In this document: in pieces, positions 7,601-14,995 of the stretch
How the letters are laid out: each line of letters opens with the position of its first letter
How positions within the stretch are numbered: the stretch's first letter is position 1
Source: SMWD01 sp051008895
Lineage (GTDB): Bacteria; Pseudomonadota; Gammaproteobacteria; Steroidobacterales; GCA-2729495
DNA length: 40,126 nt
Assembly (NCBI GenBank): GCA_051008895.1
Contig: JBPCXI010000137.1
Coordinates: 1-40,126 of the forward strand
Direction: 5' to 3'
Notes under the pieces: generated by a model
What the model was told of the DNA's origin: nothing
What the model saw: only the letters and a program-made list of their open reading frames with translations
Databases searched by the model: none
Translations under genes and position numbers: made by a program

Positions 7601-8068
7601 TCACCGGTACTCCGCGGCGGTGATGAACTGCCCGAACGACTCGCACCAGATAATCACGGCTTTGTACGCGGCCGGATCGATCGACTCGGGAACCGTGACG
7701 ATAAAATTCTCGAAAGTTCTGACGTCGCCGACCCGCACCATCTTCGGCTTCAGACTGTTGAAGTCGGCCTCGGTCTCGACGAACTGCGGCGACAAATAGA
7801 GCTTGTAATCTGGTCCCGGTGCGATTTCGCCCTCGAGAGATATTGTCTCGGTGCCGACGAAAACCTTGCCCTCGCCCCAGTGCAACGCATCGCTGTCGGC
7901 GAGGTCGCGGCGGAACTCACCGGCAAACGCGGTACTCGCCGCCATCGCGCGCACGTCGGCGTCCGACGGTGCATCAGGTGCCGTCAGCAGCGGGAGCGCG
8001 TAAATGCCGAGCGCGAAACCGATGAACGCGACCAGCACGTGCGAAGCAGCGAGCAGAAATATTTTCAT
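7601..8068 (-). CDS. Membrane-anchored DM13-domain protein
   Basis: This 155-aa protein has an N-terminal membrane or signal segment (about residues 2-28) and a DM13 domain spanning about 45-155. The domain is recognised by the pattern around GEGKV, the YKLYLSPQFV strand and the terminal VIIWCESFGQFITAAEY with its conserved Trp-Cys. DM13 domains are proposed from sequence studies to take part in redox or electron-transfer reactions through this cysteine; that role is not shown here. The start ATG is at 8068. The gene converges on the M14 lipoprotein gene. Confidence 0.8.
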   Translation of the reverse strand: MKIFLLAASHVLVAFIGFALGIYALPLLTAPDAPSDADVRAMAASTAFAGEFRRDLADSDALHWGEGKVFVGTETISLEGEIAPGPDYKLYLSPQFVETEADFNSLKPKMVRVGDVRTFENFIVTVPESIDPAAYKAVIIWCESFGQFITAAEYR

Positions 8069-8127
8069 GGCCGAATATTCTACGCTGTTTTTCGGCTCCC
8101 GCCCGGCCGGGCCGGGTGCGCCGAATG

Positions 8128-8385
8128 TCAGCGCGTCGTGCGCCGGCTCGATGCGGCCGCAATGATCGATGACTCGTCGGGGCTGCCGGGCCCCTGCCAG
8201 AGGCTCTGAATAATTTCGGGAACGTCCTTCTGCGCGCGCATCATCGAGACCGCTTCGGCCTGCGCATCCTCATCGGCGAGACAAAGTAACGTCAGCATGC
8301 AAAGAAACGCAGCACGATCGTCCTCCGGCATCGCGTCGATGGCCGTCACGATGTCATTGACCGTATCAGTTTGCTCGCTGCCCAT
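8128..8385 (-). CDS. Unknown 85-aa acidic protein
   Basis: The reading frame extends upstream to 8577, but that part overlaps a plausible plus-strand gene and reads as basic low-complexity sequence. The convincing part begins at the ATG at 8385 (MGSEQTDTVNDIVTAIDAMP), giving an acidic, mostly helical protein with a Cys/Leu-rich centre (FLCMLTLLCLADEDAQ) and a Ser/Arg tail. No signal peptide is visible and the family is not recognised. It shares the direction of the DM13 gene, 59 bases upstream of its start. Confidence 0.55.
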   Translation of the reverse strand: MGSEQTDTVNDIVTAIDAMPEDDRAAFLCMLTLLCLADEDAQAEAVSMMRAQKDVPEIIQSLWQGPGSPDESSIIAAASSRRTTR

Positions 8386-8472
8386 GGGCCCTGTCCCCGC
8401 GCTGTAACCACAAGCGTAACGGTTCAGGGTCGGTATGCGCTTCACCACTATTGGGGGTATTTCGCCGCTAGC

Positions 8473-8485
8473 TGGAATGATTCCA
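8473..8485. promoter_or_regulatory. Dyad TGGAAT-G-ATTCCA between divergent small genes
   Basis: A perfect 6+1+6 inverted repeat lies midway between the start at 8385 (minus) and the plus-strand start at 8545. The spacing fits an operator for a dimeric regulator serving both genes, but no matching regulator is in the window. Confidence 0.35.
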
Positions 8486-8544
8486 AATGGCGCATTGCCG
8501 TAAATCCATTGTCGTAGAATAGCGTCGTGAGTTGCGGCGGCGGC

Positions 8545-8787
8545 ATGATGCGGACGTCGTTTCAGCCGCTCGCGCATCTGGTCGATGCCGCGGCGCTGAA
8601 ATGGCTGGCTGCGGACCAGGAATCGGCCCGCGTGCGGAATATCGTCCGCGCTGAGATCGCCGACTCATTCCGGATCGGCGACCGCGACGAACTCACCTTT
8701 CACGGCCTCCGCTATTTGCTATGCGTCAGCCGCAACGCGGCGAATGAAATCAGCATCGACGTTCACGAGATCGCGCGGAGCGAGTAA
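8545..8787 (+). CDS. Unknown 80-aa protein
   Basis: This short plus-strand gene lies among minus-strand genes. Third positions are strongly G/C in this frame, as in neighbouring genes, which supports coding. The product is MMRTSFQPLAHLV followed by a charged helical and strand-forming region (ALKWLAADQESARVRNIV, then FHGLRYLLCVSR). No signal peptide or transmembrane segment was seen. The start could be this ATG, the next ATG at 8548, or a GTG at 8527; none has a clear ribosome-binding site. The family is not recognised. Confidence 0.5.
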   Translation: MMRTSFQPLAHLVDAAALKWLAADQESARVRNIVRAEIADSFRIGDRDELTFHGLRYLLCVSRNAANEISIDVHEIARSE

Positions 8788-8800
8788 TCGTGACTCAGCT

Positions 8801-8830
8801 ATCCGGGGCGATCCGGGGCGATCCGGGGCG
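8801..8830. repeat. Three exact tandem copies of a 10-bp unit
   Basis: ATCCGGGGCG is repeated three times without mismatch at 8801-8810, 8811-8820 and 8821-8830. The array lies between the end of the 80-aa gene and the stop of the minus-strand gene ending at 8832. Its 10-bp period is about one helical turn. Confidence 0.95.
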
Positions 8831-8831
8831 T

Positions 8832-9242
8832 TCAGGCGCCGAGGTAAGCCGCGGTCAGGTCCCGCTCGCGCGCCTCGCGCGACACGTGCACGAGGACGAC
8901 GTTATCGAGCGACGCGCACGGATGCATCGCGCTGTGCTTGCAGAACCAGAACACGTCGACCGGCGCCTGATTCTCGTGGCGCGTCGCGATAACCAGCCGG
9001 GCGTCGGGAATCGGAGCAAAACCGTGCGCCTCCCGGTTCGCGTAGTCGACCGCACGCACCCACGCCTCGCACTCCTCGCCCCACGCCATCATGTAGAGGC
9101 AACCCGATTCCACCAGCCAGCGCGCGACACTCGCGCGCCGTCCGTCCGGCACCAAGTCGTCGGCAATAACAATCGCCCTGAAGGGTAGCAACGCAGAAAC
9201 GTCCGGCGGTTCAATATCCGCAACCAGGTGCACATACCGCAT
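8832..9242 (-). CDS. Conserved protein of unknown function downstream of htpX
   Basis: This 136-aa soluble protein has no signal peptide. A Rossmann-like beginning (FRAIVIADDLV) is followed by an aromatic/acidic block (YMMAWGEECEAW), ARLVIATRHE, VFWFCKHSAMHP and a VVLVHVSREARE end. It resembles a small conserved family I recall as DUF7684, a label I could not check. The ATG at 9242 is preferred over the GTG immediately before it. It starts about 36 bases after the htpX stop on the same strand, so the two are likely co-transcribed. The role is unknown. Confidence 0.6.
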   Translation of the reverse strand: MRYVHLVADIEPPDVSALLPFRAIVIADDLVPDGRRASVARWLVESGCLYMMAWGEECEAWVRAVDYANREAHGFAPIPDARLVIATRHENQAPVDVFWFCKHSAMHPCASLDNVVLVHVSREARERDLTAAYLGA

Positions 9243-9278
9243 CACGCGCAGCGAACCGGCGACCGGGCGCCGGCGAGA

Positions 9279-10163
9279 TCAGACCGGGCGATTCTGCAGC
9301 GCCGCGATTCGCTCTTCCAGCGGCGGATGCGACATGAACAACGCACGCAGTCCGCTCGGCTTGCCGCCGTTGATACCGAATGCCTGCAGTGCTTCCGGCA
9401 ATTTGCCCGAACCCTGGCCCGCCTGCAGGCGCTCCAATGCCGCGACCATATTCGCCCGGCCCGCGTATTCAGCTCCGCCTTCGTCCGCACGAAACTCTCG
9501 CCGCCGCGAGAACCACATGACGATCATGCTCGCGAGTATGCCGAGCACGATCTGCGCAATCAGGGACGTGATGAAGAAGCCGGGCCCGGCGCCACGTTCG
9601 TTTTTTAGAATGACGCGGTCGACGAAGAAGCCGACGAGACGCGACAGGAAGATCACGAACGTGTTCAGGACACCCTGGATCAGGGTCATCGTCACCATGT
9701 CACCGTTCGCGACGTGCGCGACCTCGTGAGCGAGTACCGCGTCGATCTCGTTCTGCTGCATATGCTGCAGCAGGCCGGTGCTGACCGCGACGAGCGAATT
9801 GTTCCGGCGCGGCCCGGTCGCGAACGCATTTGGTTCGGGCGCATCGAAAATCGCGACCTCGGGCATCGAAATGCCCGCTCTCGTCGCGTGCGCCTGCACG
9901 GCCGCAACCAGCCAGGACTCGGTGCTGTTGGCAGGCTGCTCGATGACGCGCGCGCCCGTTGTCCACTTCGCGATCATCTTCGATGCAGCGAGGGAAATAA
10001 ACGAACCCGAGAAACCGATGATCGCGGAGAATATCAGCAGCTGCATCAGGTCGATGCCGCCCTGCTCGTTCAAGTAGCCTTCCAGGCCGAAGACTTTCAT
10101 AGCCACGGCCAGCACCGCGAGAACGGCTACATTCGTTCCAAGAAACAGTAGAATCCTTTTCAC
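9279..10163 (-). CDS. htpX: Zinc metalloprotease HtpX
   Basis: HtpX is an inner-membrane M48 protease that degrades misfolded membrane proteins and is usually induced by envelope or heat stress. The 294-aa product has two N-terminal membrane segments (about residues 4-24 and 38-58). The zinc-binding site is His146-Glu147-His150 (LAHEVAHVANGD), with Glu223 (RREFRADE) as probable third ligand. Two further hydrophobic segments flank that region (about 160-182 and 195-217). The length equals that of typical HtpX (E. coli 293 aa). The start is a GTG at 10163 with GGAG seven bases upstream. It is divergent from the lpxL-like gene, with only 49 bases between the starts. Confidence 0.95.
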   Translation of the reverse strand: MKRILLFLGTNVAVLAVLAVAMKVFGLEGYLNEQGGIDLMQLLIFSAIIGFSGSFISLAASKMIAKWTTGARVIEQPANSTESWLVAAVQAHATRAGISMPEVAIFDAPEPNAFATGPRRNNSLVAVSTGLLQHMQQNEIDAVLAHEVAHVANGDMVTMTLIQGVLNTFVIFLSRLVGFFVDRVILKNERGAGPGFFITSLIAQIVLGILASMIVMWFSRRREFRADEGGAEYAGRANMVAALERLQAGQGSGKLPEALQAFGINGGKPSGLRALFMSHPPLEERIAALQNRPV

Positions 10164-10212
10164 ATCGACACTCCGGACCGGATCAGACCTAGTTATATGG
10201 GTCTAAAGTTAC

Positions 10213-11178
10213 ATGAATTCAAGGGCTGAAATCGACGCCGCGCCGGACGCACCGGACCTGATCCCGCTGTATCGCTTCTGGCAACCGCGCTACTGGGGGC
10301 TGTGGCTCACGATCGTCGTGCTGCGGCTGGTGGTGTTGCTGCCGTTCGGGTGGCAGATGCGCATCGGCCAGGGAATCGGCCGACTCGCGATGCTGCTGCT
10401 GCCCAAGCGTCGAAAAATCGTCATCGTCAACCTGCGCCTGTGCTTTCCGGAGCTGGATGACGCGGCGATCGGCGCATTGACCCGCGAGCACTTCGAGTCG
10501 CTCGGCATCGGCATCGTCGAGGTCGGGCTGTCCTGGTGGATCAGCGTGCGGCGCGCACGCGAACTCGTGAACCTGGACGGTTTCGAGCACGTCCAGCAGG
10601 CGCTGGATAAAGGCGAAAACATCATATTGCTCAGCGGGCACTTCTCGGGCGCCGAGGTCGTCGGCGTCGCGATCCGCGAGCTCTTCCCGGATCTCGCCGG
10701 CATGTACCGACCGGCGAATAACCCGCTCGCCGACCAGATCATCCGCCGCGGGCGACAGCGCGGTGTCTACCACCTGATCCCAAAAGAGAGTTTGCGGCGA
10801 ATGATTCGCCTGATAAAAGGCGGCGCCCCGGTCTGGTATGCATCGGATCAGGCCTACGACCGCAAGTACAGTGCGCTGGTGCCGTTCTTCGGCGTGCCGG
10901 CGATGACGAATTGCGCGCTGACGCATATCGCACGCATGACGAACGCGGTCGTCATACCGTTCGTCCCGCGACGCCGCGCCGACCTCAGCGGCTACGATGC
11001 GGTGATGCTGCCGCCGCTGGAGAACTTTCCGACGGACGATGCCGCAGCGGACGCGCTGCGGGTGCATCACCTGCTCGAGGCGGAGATCCGCGCAGCGCCG
11101 GCCCAATACTACTGGGTGCATCGTCGGTTCAAGAATCGCCCGCCGCCGCACGAGGACGTGTACGCAAACGCGTCGTGA
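10213..11178 (+). CDS. lpxL: Lipid A biosynthesis lauroyl/myristoyl acyltransferase (LpxL/HtrB family)
   Basis: It transfers a secondary acyl chain to Kdo2-lipid IVA at the cytosolic face of the inner membrane. The 321-aa product has an N-terminal membrane anchor (about residues 28-46) and the family's HX4E catalytic motif, His143 to Glu148 (SGHFSGAE). Other LpxL-family signatures are GMYRPANNP and the C-terminal QYYWVHRRFKNRP. Whether it corresponds to LpxL, LpxM or LpxP cannot be told from motifs alone. It opens a local LPS block, with kdkA facing it on the opposite strand. Confidence 0.9.
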   Translation: MNSRAEIDAAPDAPDLIPLYRFWQPRYWGLWLTIVVLRLVVLLPFGWQMRIGQGIGRLAMLLLPKRRKIVIVNLRLCFPELDDAAIGALTREHFESLGIGIVEVGLSWWISVRRARELVNLDGFEHVQQALDKGENIILLSGHFSGAEVVGVAIRELFPDLAGMYRPANNPLADQIIRRGRQRGVYHLIPKESLRRMIRLIKGGAPVWYASDQAYDRKYSALVPFFGVPAMTNCALTHIARMTNAVVIPFVPRRRADLSGYDAVMLPPLENFPTDDAAADALRVHHLLEAEIRAAPAQYYWVHRRFKNRPPPHEDVYANAS

Positions 11179-11205
11179 TCGGGACTGCACCGCCCTCCGC
11201 GAGGA

Positions 11206-11934
11206 TCAGCGCGCGCTCGCGGCGCGATAGCCCTGCAGCAGCAGCTCCCAGTCGGATTCCGCGAAGTGCGCGCCGTCGATGCGGCTGATCTTGCGCAAAG
11301 AGCGGCGCAGTCGCTGCAGGTTGCGTTCCGACCACGCACCCGGTCCGGGCATCATGCGTCCCCGATCGAAGTCCAGCAGAAACAGATCGCCGTCATTACC
11401 GACCTGGATGTTGTGCGCGTTCAGATCCGCATGAAACACGTTCGACCGGTGAAAACGTCCGACCAGCATGCCGATCTCGTGCCAGCGTGCCGACGATAAT
11501 GCGCCGCCGCGGAGCGCCGCAGAAAGCGGTTCGACGTTCGGCAAAGTCTCGGTGATAAGGTCAGCGGTATACAGCGCACCGCCGCGTACGTAGCGCGCCG
11601 CAACCGGCGCCGGCACCGGCAGGCCCGCTACGCGCAATGCTGCGAGGAGACGATACTCGTGAAACGAACGCGTGGTGTCCTGACCGGTCCAGACGAAAGA
11701 GTCGCGAGACAAATGTCGGACCAGGCCGCCCCGATAGTAGTGACGAAGTATGCAATTGCGACCGTCGATAGTCACCGGCTGCACGCGCCCGCGTCCGGTC
11801 GCGTGCTCGCCTCGCGCGCCATCGCCATCGCTATCGCTATCGCGCACGACGAATACGCGTTCGCTCATCTGGCCGACCAATGCGTCATCGTATACGATCA
11901 CGCTGTTGCCGATTCGCTCGACGCGTTCAGACAC
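11206..11934 (-). CDS. kdkA: 3-deoxy-D-manno-octulosonic acid (Kdo) kinase KdkA
   Basis: KdkA phosphorylates Kdo of the lipopolysaccharide inner core, as in Haemophilus and Vibrio. The 242-aa product has the kinase-like fold signatures HADLNAHNI (Asp170 as probable catalytic base) and LLDFDRGRMM (metal-binding Asp188/190), and the RHYYRGGLVRH segment seen in the family. An acidic Asp/Ser/Gly insert (about residues 32-40) is encoded by simple repeats. The start is a GTG at 11934 preceded by GGAAGAG at good spacing. It is convergent with lpxL and head-to-head with the heptosyltransferase gene, with almost no space for separate promoters. Confidence 0.9.
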   Translation of the reverse strand: MSERVERIGNSVIVYDDALVGQMSERVFVVRDSDSDGDGARGEHATGRGRVQPVTIDGRNCILRHYYRGGLVRHLSRDSFVWTGQDTTRSFHEYRLLAALRVAGLPVPAPVAARYVRGGALYTADLITETLPNVEPLSAALRGGALSSARWHEIGMLVGRFHRSNVFHADLNAHNIQVGNDGDLFLLDFDRGRMMPGPGAWSERNLQRLRRSLRKISRIDGAHFAESDWELLLQGYRAASAR

Positions 11935-11948
11935 TCAAGGCTCTTCCG

Positions 11949-13085
11949 TTGTCACAGGAGCGGTCACCGATAGCCACCTCGCCGCCAACCCGTCCGGGCC
12001 AGCCGACCCCCGCCCCGGAATCCGTTTGCGTGATCAGGCTGTCCGCCATCGGCGACTGCTGCCATACGCTGGCGGTCGTCAGGGCAATGCAGTCCGCGTG
12101 GCCGAGCACGCGACTCACGTGGATCATCGGTCGCACGGAATTCAGTTTGCTGCAAGGCGTGGACGGCGTCGAGTTTATCACCTTCGACAAGACGCGCGGC
12201 TGGCGCGCGCAACTGGATCTGCGCAAGCAGCTGGCGGGGCGACGTTTCCCAATTCTGCTGCACATGCATGCGTCGATGCGTGCGAACATCGCGAGCGCCA
12301 TCGTCAGCGCAGACGCGCGGATCGGCTACGATCGAGCTCGGGCGCGCGACTTTCAGTGGCTGTTCACGAATCGGCAAATCCCCGCGACGCGCGAGCAGCA
12401 TGTTCTCGACGGCATGTTTGCCTTTGTCGAGCAGCTCGGTGTCGGCAATCGCCATCTGCGTTGGGACATTCCCCTCGCGGACGCGGACCGCGATTTCGCT
12501 CACGATGTCTGCTCCGCCGCCGGCCCGACCTGCGTGATCAGCCCGTGCAGCAGTCAGCGTTTTCGCAACTATCGCAACTGGAGCGTCGAACGCTATATCG
12601 AACTCGTGGATTACCTGCACGACGAATACGACGCGAACGTCGTGCTGACCGGTGGCCCGACCGACGCCGAACGCGTCTACGGTCAGGCGATCGAATCGGC
12701 CGCGGCACAACCGGTCCGCAACCTGATCGGCGCGACGACGCTGAAGCAGCTGCTGGCGGTGCTCGACGGCGCGAGCGTCGTCATCTGTCCGGACTCCGGG
12801 CCGGCCCATATGGCGACGACCGTCGGCACGCCGGTCGTGGGGCTGTATGCGACGTCCAATCGCCACCGCACCGGGCCGTACTTCAGCCAGCATCTGGTCG
12901 CCGACCGGTATCCCGATGCGATTCGCATGGAGTTCGACAAGCCGGTCGCGGACGTCGCGTGGGGCCAGCGCGTTCGCGACCCGGACGCGATGAACCTCAT
13001 TACGCTCGACGACGTTACAACGAAGGTCGACCTGGTATTCGACTCAACACGGACCGGACCACGGCCGCTACCCGGTCCGGCTTGA
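11949..13085 (+). CDS. Glycosyltransferase family 9 (LPS heptosyltransferase-like)
   Basis: GT9 enzymes transfer heptose from ADP-heptose to the inner core. The family N-terminal motif VIRLSAIGDCCHTL is present, as is the C-terminal nucleotide-sugar region CPDSGPAHMATTVGTP and GLYATSNRHRTGPY. The start is uncertain. The ATG at 11880 would overlap the kdkA start head-to-head and lacks a ribosome-binding site. I prefer the TTG at 11949, eight bases after CAAGG, giving 378 aa with a Pro/Thr-rich leader before the catalytic core. The end overlaps the convergent waaF by 71 bases. It may act as heptosyltransferase I or add a later residue; the sequence does not decide. Confidence 0.85.
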   Translation: MSQERSPIATSPPTRPGQPTPAPESVCVIRLSAIGDCCHTLAVVRAMQSAWPSTRLTWIIGRTEFSLLQGVDGVEFITFDKTRGWRAQLDLRKQLAGRRFPILLHMHASMRANIASAIVSADARIGYDRARARDFQWLFTNRQIPATREQHVLDGMFAFVEQLGVGNRHLRWDIPLADADRDFAHDVCSAAGPTCVISPCSSQRFRNYRNWSVERYIELVDYLHDEYDANVVLTGGPTDAERVYGQAIESAAAQPVRNLIGATTLKQLLAVLDGASVVICPDSGPAHMATTVGTPVVGLYATSNRHRTGPYFSQHLVADRYPDAIRMEFDKPVADVAWGQRVRDPDAMNLITLDDVTTKVDLVFDSTRTGPRPLPGPA

Positions 13086-14067
13086 TATCGCGCAGACAGC
13101 GCAGATGCCCGAGCGGACACTCGCGGGCGAAGCAGGGACTGCAGTCGAGCCCGAGCGAGATCACGGTCTGCTTGTCGGTCAGCGGCGGCGTGAATGCGGC
13201 CGATGTGGAACCGTATATAGCGACAACCTCGGTACCGGCTGCCGCCGCGACGTGCATCAACCCCGAGTCGTTCGTGACCGCCGCGCCGGCAAGTGACAGC
13301 AGGTCGACCGTGTCCTCCAGCCGCGTCTCGCCGCACAGGTTGAAAACGCCGTCGCCACCCTGCTGCCTTATGCGCTCGCCGACATCGCGTTCACCCGCGG
13401 AGCCGAGCACGACGACGGCTGTGCCGCCGCGACCCAGGTCCGCCGCGAGCTCACCGAAGTAGTCGAGCGGCCAGCATTTCGCCGGGCCGTAAGCCGCCCC
13501 GGGCATCAGCGCGACGACGTCGCGCCCGTCCACGCCCAATCGTTCGGCGAAGCTCGCACGGTTCTCCGCATCGATCGACAGCGCGGGATACGGCGGTCTC
13601 GGCAGCTCAGCATTACGCGGCAGCCCCAGCGCGAGAAATCGCTTTACCGTCTGGTCGAGGCGCGACTTGTCGAGATCGCGGATGTCGTTCAGCAAGCCAT
13701 AGCGCATTTCGCCGCGAAAGCCGGTGCGCAACGGAACGCGCGCGAAAAACGGGACCAGCGCCGCTTTCAGCGAGCGCGGCAACACGATCGCGTGCCCGTA
13801 ATTGCCGTCGCCGTCGCCGTCGCGTAACGACCGGCCCACCCGCAATCGTTCGCCGAGCTTCAGCTCGCCATGACCGACCGGGAGCGGCACAGCGCGCCGC
13901 ACCTCGGGCATGCGCGCGAGCAACGGCTCGGACCACGGGGGCGCGACGACGTCGATCCGCGCTTCCGGCCGCAGGTCGCGCAGCATCCTGAACAGGGACT
14001 GCGCCATGACCATGTCGCCGACCCAGGCCGGGCCGACGACCAGGATGCTGTCACCGGCCGATGACAT
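13015..14067 (-). CDS. waaF: ADP-heptose:LPS heptosyltransferase II WaaF
   Basis: WaaF adds the second heptose to the LPS inner core at the cytosolic face of the inner membrane. The 350-aa GT9 protein shows VVGPAWVGDMVMAQSLF at the N-terminus, MPGAAYGPAKCWP in the middle, VTNDSGLMHVAAA in the sugar-nucleotide site, and the WaaF-specific C-terminal CSPCFARECPLGHLRCL. An Arg-Asp-Gly-Asp-Gly repeat at about residues 81-88 is a small insertion encoded by simple repeats. It overlaps hldD by 17 bases upstream, so the two are coupled. Its 3' end overlaps the convergent GT9 gene by 71 bases. Confidence 0.93.
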   Translation of the reverse strand: MSSAGDSILVVGPAWVGDMVMAQSLFRMLRDLRPEARIDVVAPPWSEPLLARMPEVRRAVPLPVGHGELKLGERLRVGRSLRDGDGDGNYGHAIVLPRSLKAALVPFFARVPLRTGFRGEMRYGLLNDIRDLDKSRLDQTVKRFLALGLPRNAELPRPPYPALSIDAENRASFAERLGVDGRDVVALMPGAAYGPAKCWPLDYFGELAADLGRGGTAVVVLGSAGERDVGERIRQQGGDGVFNLCGETRLEDTVDLLSLAGAAVTNDSGLMHVAAAAGTEVVAIYGSTSAAFTPPLTDKQTVISLGLDCSPCFARECPLGHLRCLRDIKPDRVAAVVRSVLSRIPGRPSL

Positions 14068-14995
14068 CCAGGTAGCGCTTTACGCCCTCCTCGATGTCGA
14101 GGAATTCTGCGCCGTAACCGGCATCGCGCAGGCCCGACATGTCCGCTTCGGTGAAGCTCTGGTAGCTGCCCTCGAGACGCTCGGGAAACGGTATGTACCG
14201 GATCTTGCCGTGGCCGTGCCAGCCGATGACCGCGCGGGCGACGTCATTGAACGACCGGCTCTTGCCGGTGCCGAGATTGAAGATGCCGCGACACGCCGGG
14301 TTTTCGAGCAACCAGAGATTAACCGCCGCTACGTCGTCGACGTGAATGAAATCGCGCCGCTGCTCGCCGTCACCGTAACCATCGCTGCCGCGAAACAGCC
14401 GAACCTCGTCGCCGTCGAGCAGCTGATTGTGGAAGTGCCAGATCACGCTCGCCATCCCGGCCTTGTGCCGCTCTCCGGGTCCGTAGACGTTGAAATAGCG
14501 CAGCGCGACAACCTGCGAGCCGATCGCGCCCCAATTGGCCCGCAGATACTGGTCGAACTGCCACTTGGAATACGCATACGCATTGATCGGGTGTTCATTC
14601 GCGCGGTCGACCGCAGATTCGGTGCCGGCGCCGTAGACCGAAGCGGATGACGCGTGCACGAGCGGAATCGATCGCTCCGTGCAGTAATGCAGTACCGCCT
14701 TGGCGTAGTCATAGTTGATCCGCATCATGTAGCGGCCGTCCCACTCCGTCGTGGTCGTGCACGCGCCCTGGTGCAGTACCGCCTGAACGTCGCCACCGAA
14801 AGTGTCGCCGTTCCCGATACGCGCAAGAAAATCGTCCCGGTCGATGTAGTCCGCGATGTCGCGATCAGCGAGATTGAGCGTCTTGTATCCGTCCGTCAGG
14901 TCATCGACGACAATGACGTCCCGGTTACCCGCTGCATTCAATGCCTTTACGACGTTGCTGCCGATGAATCCGGCTCCGCCGGTCACTATGATCAT
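14051..14995 (-). CDS. hldD: ADP-L-glycero-D-manno-heptose 6-epimerase HldD
   Basis: HldD converts ADP-D-glycero-D-manno-heptose to the L-glycero form used by heptosyltransferases. The 314-aa short-chain dehydrogenase/reductase begins with the NADP-binding TGGAGFIGSN. It has the SSASVYG strand and the catalytic YxxxK within NAYAYSKWQFDQ, plus RYFNVYGPGERHK. The length matches E. coli HldD (310 aa). The ATG at 14995 overlaps the stop of the upstream glycosyltransferase by four bases, and the end overlaps waaF. Supply of ADP-L-heptose and its transfer are thus co-expressed. Confidence 0.95.
   Translation of the reverse strand: MIIVTGGAGFIGSNVVKALNAAGNRDVIVVDDLTDGYKTLNLADRDIADYIDRDDFLARIGNGDTFGGDVQAVLHQGACTTTTEWDGRYMMRINYDYAKAVLHYCTERSIPLVHASSASVYGAGTESAVDRANEHPINAYAYSKWQFDQYLRANWGAIGSQVVALRYFNVYGPGERHKAGMASVIWHFHNQLLDGDEVRLFRGSDGYGDGEQRRDFIHVDDVAAVNLWLLENPACRGIFNLGTGKSRSFNDVARAVIGWHGHGKIRYIPFPERLEGSYQSFTEADMSGLRDAGYGAEFLDIEEGVKRYLDVIGR

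Noticed and set aside
8386..8577. N-terminal extension of the 85-aa minus-strand protein
   Set aside because: It overlaps the plus-strand 80-aa gene, and its translation is Arg/His/Ala-rich without the bias of the downstream part.
11750..13462. A 570-codon plus-strand open frame across kdkA, the GT9 gene and waaF
   Set aside because: It is out of frame with the GT9 gene and antisense to kdkA and waaF; the composition is Arg/Ala/Ser-rich noise.
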